Below, one piece after another: positions 61,811 to 64,000 of a stretch of 64,000 nucleotides of DNA; position 1 is the stretch's first letter; every line of letters begins with the position of its first letter. Position numbers and translations under genes: made by a program. The notes beneath the pieces were generated by a model that searched no databases, was not told where the DNA came from, and saw only the letters and a program-made list of their open reading frames with translations. The DNA is from Massilia agri (GTDB lineage: Bacteria; Pseudomonadota; Gammaproteobacteria; Burkholderiales; Burkholderiaceae_D), in the NCBI RefSeq assembly GCF_024753255.1, contig NZ_JANUHA010000021.1:1-64000 (forward strand). The letters run 5' to 3'.

Positions 61811-62764
61811 TTGAACCGCGAAAGCTTGGAGCGGAATCAGATTCCAGTCTATGTTGTAAGCGCCGCCTTGGCCGTGCTTGGGGGGATCCTTGCGCCTGAC
61901 GCTGCGGCCAAGCTTGACCTGTTGGTGACACCTGCCATTGCGGTCCTGATGTATGCGATGTTTCTGCAGATTCCCTTTCTCGAGCTAAAGCAGGGGTTGG
62001 GTAATAGAGCGTACATATCTGCAGTTTTGGTCGCCAATTTTGTGCTGATACCGCTTCTGGTATGGGTCTTGACGCGTGGACTGAGCGATCATCCCGCGCT
62101 CCTCATCGGCGCTCTCCTGGTCCTGCTGACCCCATGTATTGACTACGTGGTCGTATTCACCCATCTCGGGAAGGGCGACTCGCGCCTGACCCTGGCCGCT
62201 ACGCCAATCCTGCTTCTGCTTCAGCTGCTCCTTCTGCCCATCTACCTCAGCGTAATGACTGGCGGAGAATCCGGGGTCGTCATCGCTGTCGCGCCGTTTG
62301 TCGACGCATTCCTGCTGCTGATCGTGGCTCCGCTGTTGCTTGCAGTGGCTACTGCCGGGCTGGCGAAGCGATCGTCCATCGTCGAGAAATGGAATGCCGG
62401 ATGGGCCTGGCTTCCGGTCCCTGCCATGGCCGCAGTGCTGGTCGTCGTCATCGGTTCGCAGATCGGGGCGATCATCAGGGAGATCGAGCAATTGGTGCCG
62501 GTCATTCCGGTTTATATTGGCTTCATGGTGCTCGCCCCACTGATAGGAGCCTTTACGTCGCGCATGTTTAAACTGCCGGTAGCAGCGGCTCGCGCCGTGA
62601 CCTTCAGCGCGTCGACGCGCAATTCCCTGGTAGTGCTGCCACTCGCGCTCGCGTTACCCGAAGATTTGCGTGGAATTGCGGCGGCGGCTGTGATCACACA
62701 AACCCTGAGCGAACTGGGCAGTGAACTGGTCTACGTCCGTGCAATTCCTGCCCTGGTCAAGTGA
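61811..62764 (+). CDS. BASS/ACR3-like transporter, arsenic-resistance type, TTG start
   Basis: A membrane protein of 317 aa with about ten helices. The key stretch LLTPCIDYVVVFTHLGKGDSRLTLAATP resembles the ACR3/BASS fold with its conserved Cys, as does FSASTRNSLVVLPLALAL near the end. Such proteins export arsenite or transport organic anions. The TTG at 61811 is preferred because GGGAGG lies eight bases upstream; an in-frame ATG at 61775 lacks a ribosome site. It follows pbrT by 115 bp. Confidence 0.8.
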   Translation: MNRESLERNQIPVYVVSAALAVLGGILAPDAAAKLDLLVTPAIAVLMYAMFLQIPFLELKQGLGNRAYISAVLVANFVLIPLLVWVLTRGLSDHPALLIGALLVLLTPCIDYVVVFTHLGKGDSRLTLAATPILLLLQLLLLPIYLSVMTGGESGVVIAVAPFVDAFLLLIVAPLLLAVATAGLAKRSSIVEKWNAGWAWLPVPAMAAVLVVVIGSQIGAIIREIEQLVPVIPVYIGFMVLAPLIGAFTSRMFKLPVAAARAVTFSASTRNSLVVLPLALALPEDLRGIAAAAVITQTLSELGSELVYVRAIPALVK

Positions 62765-62794
62765 GGTGTACTGTCAATCGTGGACACGTCCGTT

Positions 62795-63010
62795 TCAAGC
62801 AGCCAGCTGCCGTCTGCTGATCTTTTCGGCAAACGATGCTGGCGATAGATAGTCGAGACGCGAATGGCGCCGCTGGCGGTTCCAGAAAATCTTGATTTAT
62901 TTTGTAATTGCCGATTCAGCGTTGGCCCTGGTCGCATACCTCTGGCGATGGATCAATTCGTTCTTCAAGCCTCCCGAAAACCTCCATGCTTGCGTTGTCC
63001 TGGCAGTTTA
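62795..63010 (-). mobile_element. Decayed 3' end of an IS3-family transposase (orfB)
   Basis: On the minus strand the protein end FWNRQRRHSRLDYLSPASFA and EKISRRQLAA stop is clear. Upstream LKNELIHRQRYATRANAESA is in frame but followed by an in-frame TAA. DNASMEVF lies in another frame, so at least one frameshift and one stop occur. It is a remnant of an IS3-family element; the rest of the orfB gene is absent. It separates the BASS-type gene from the terminal CDF gene. Confidence 0.82.
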
Positions 63011-63167
63011 CTGCAAGTGCTCGGCAGCCCTAATCCAAGCCTCTTACCTGGATCTTGTTTGATATGTGCGCGCTCGCTTTGGTAACTGACGTATTCTGTG
63101 TTCATCCAAGCGCGTCCGGTCGAGAAAAGCGCAGGGCGCATTCTTCCTGCAATCTTTTGGAGATCCG

Positions 63168-63782
63168 ATGTCGGATATTGGCAAGGACAGCGATGACGAA
63201 TCAGGTCTGGACGCTTCCAACGAGCGTGATCGTGGCATTTTATGGAAGGTCTTGCTAATCAATCTGGGCCAGTGTTTGGCCGGGGTGGCTGTCGGAACAT
63301 GGGCATCTTCAACTGCCGTAGTTGGCGCTGGCCTTGACAACTTGGGTGACGCTGCAGTCTATGGCGTCAGTCTGTACGCGGTCGGCAGATCCAGCACAAT
63401 CAAGAAGCGTGCGGCGCAATTATCTGGCTGGCTCCTCATTGGTTTCGCTTGCCTGTTGTTAGTTGAAGTTGTCCGTCGCTTTCTTGGCGGTGAGGCACCA
63501 CTGGGACCAGCCATGATGGCCATAGCTGCAACAAATGCCCTACTGAATATCTATTGCATTCGCGTGCTGAAGCAGCATCGCGGCCAGGACATCAATTTCA
63601 AGGCCTCGACTATATTCACGAATAACGATTCGCTTGTAAATGGCGCGATCGTGCTTTCGGGCGCGTTAGTAATGTGGACAAATTCAAACCTTCCTGATCT
63701 GTTGCTTGGAACAGTGGTTTCGTTCATCGCCGCCAAGGGAGGTTATGAAATCCTCTCAGAGGCAAAAGGACATCAGTCGTGA
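63168..63782 (+). CDS. Short CDF-like cation transporter, 204 aa
   Basis: A membrane protein with about six hydrophobic segments and a CDF-like motif, AGLDNLGDAAVYGVSLYAVG, near residues 56-75, where the usual HxxxD/DxxxD pair appears as DNLGD. It lacks the cytoplasmic C-terminal domain of full CDF proteins. Proteins of about 200 aa with this layout occur near metal clusters. The substrate is unknown. Confidence 0.8.
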   Translation: MSDIGKDSDDESGLDASNERDRGILWKVLLINLGQCLAGVAVGTWASSTAVVGAGLDNLGDAAVYGVSLYAVGRSSTIKKRAAQLSGWLLIGFACLLLVEVVRRFLGGEAPLGPAMMAIAATNALLNIYCIRVLKQHRGQDINFKASTIFTNNDSLVNGAIVLSGALVMWTNSNLPDLLLGTVVSFIAAKGGYEILSEAKGHQS

Positions 63783-64000
63783 TACGAGGTCTGCCATCCG
63801 AATTCTGCACGCGCAACAGAAATACATCCAGTGTGGTTCTCTGTCTGGTCGGAGCATGAATGGCGACGCAAATCAGGGAAGCCTGGCGCGGGACCCTGGA
63901 CATTCTCATCAGGCAGGTATTTCCCTTCCCTCAGGTGATCAGATTTGTACATTACCAATCACAAAACGGCTGGGCGGCAACGCCGGTATGCGTGAGAGGC
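63783..64000. other. Right end of the window, no gene recognised
   Basis: 218 bp after the CDF stop hold only short frames without ribosome sites or motifs. Confidence 0.5.

Noticed and set aside
63773..63958. Minus-strand 61-codon frames at the right edge
   Set aside because: Two overlapping frames without ribosome sites, both at the window end; no support for either.

Overview
The window is high-GC DNA from a betaproteobacterium of the order Burkholderiales. A PEP-CTERM sorting signal, a type VI secretion locus and the assortment of metal genes fit Oxalobacteraceae (Massilia-like), but this is an inference from gene content; there is no rRNA or other phylogenetic marker here. No tRNA, rRNA, CRISPR array or complete insertion sequence was found.

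Layout. 1-6.1 kb: a type VI secretion module on the minus strand (a Tle3-like lipase effector running off the left edge, preceded by a vgrG broken by a one-base frameshift), an AT-richer gap and one unknown gene. 6.2-18.7 kb: copper resistance. A copper P-type ATPase, an ISC-type ferredoxin and a small ORF lie behind a CueR-type promoter. They are followed by DUF305 and PEP-CTERM genes, then by a plus-strand operon (small secreted protein, TolC-like lipoprotein, multicopper oxidase, DUF411 protein, CusF-like protein, CopC, CopD, NTF2-like protein). 18.8-26.6 kb: arsenic resistance (arsH, glutaredoxin-type arsC, arsB, three thioredoxin/LMW-phosphatase-type arsC genes, two arsR). It includes a flavoprotein with a cysteine-rich tail and an MFS transporter gene interrupted by an in-frame stop. 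26.7-28.1 kb: a mer module (merR, merT, merP and a GDCCVxC protein) without merA. 28.2-33.5 kb: a TonB receptor with two PepSY membrane proteins, one fused to a ferredoxin/FAD reductase. 33.7-38 kb: copA-copB-csp plus a small secreted protein and an IS3 remnant. 38.2-46.1 kb: cusCBA-cusF-csp. 46.1-56.6 kb: an RND pump remnant, a CDF transporter, czcICBA, two small or unknown membrane proteins, czcD and a gmhA-like gene. 56.7-63.8 kb: lead/cadmium/zinc resistance (pbrA, divergent pbrR, pbrT), a BASS/ACR3-like transporter, an IS3 remnant and a short CDF transporter.

How it works together. Copper is exported from the cytoplasm by the P-type ATPase, oxidised or bound in the periplasm by the multicopper oxidases, CopB, CopC and CusF-like proteins, pumped across both membranes by Cus, and stored by Csp four-helix bundles. 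Arsenate is reduced by several ArsC enzymes and arsenite is extruded by ArsB. Zn, Co and Cd leave through CzcCBA and CDF proteins, and Pb, Cd and Zn through PbrA. Three promoters with a 19-bp spacer and a central dyad (CueR, MerR and PbrR type), plus the PbrR-type promoter of pbrT, show MerR-family control. A repeated 17-bp motif points to an ArsR-controlled regulon around the flavoprotein.

Translated motifs and DNA symmetries were read directly from the sequence. Family names come from recognised motifs and gene order. No database search was possible.
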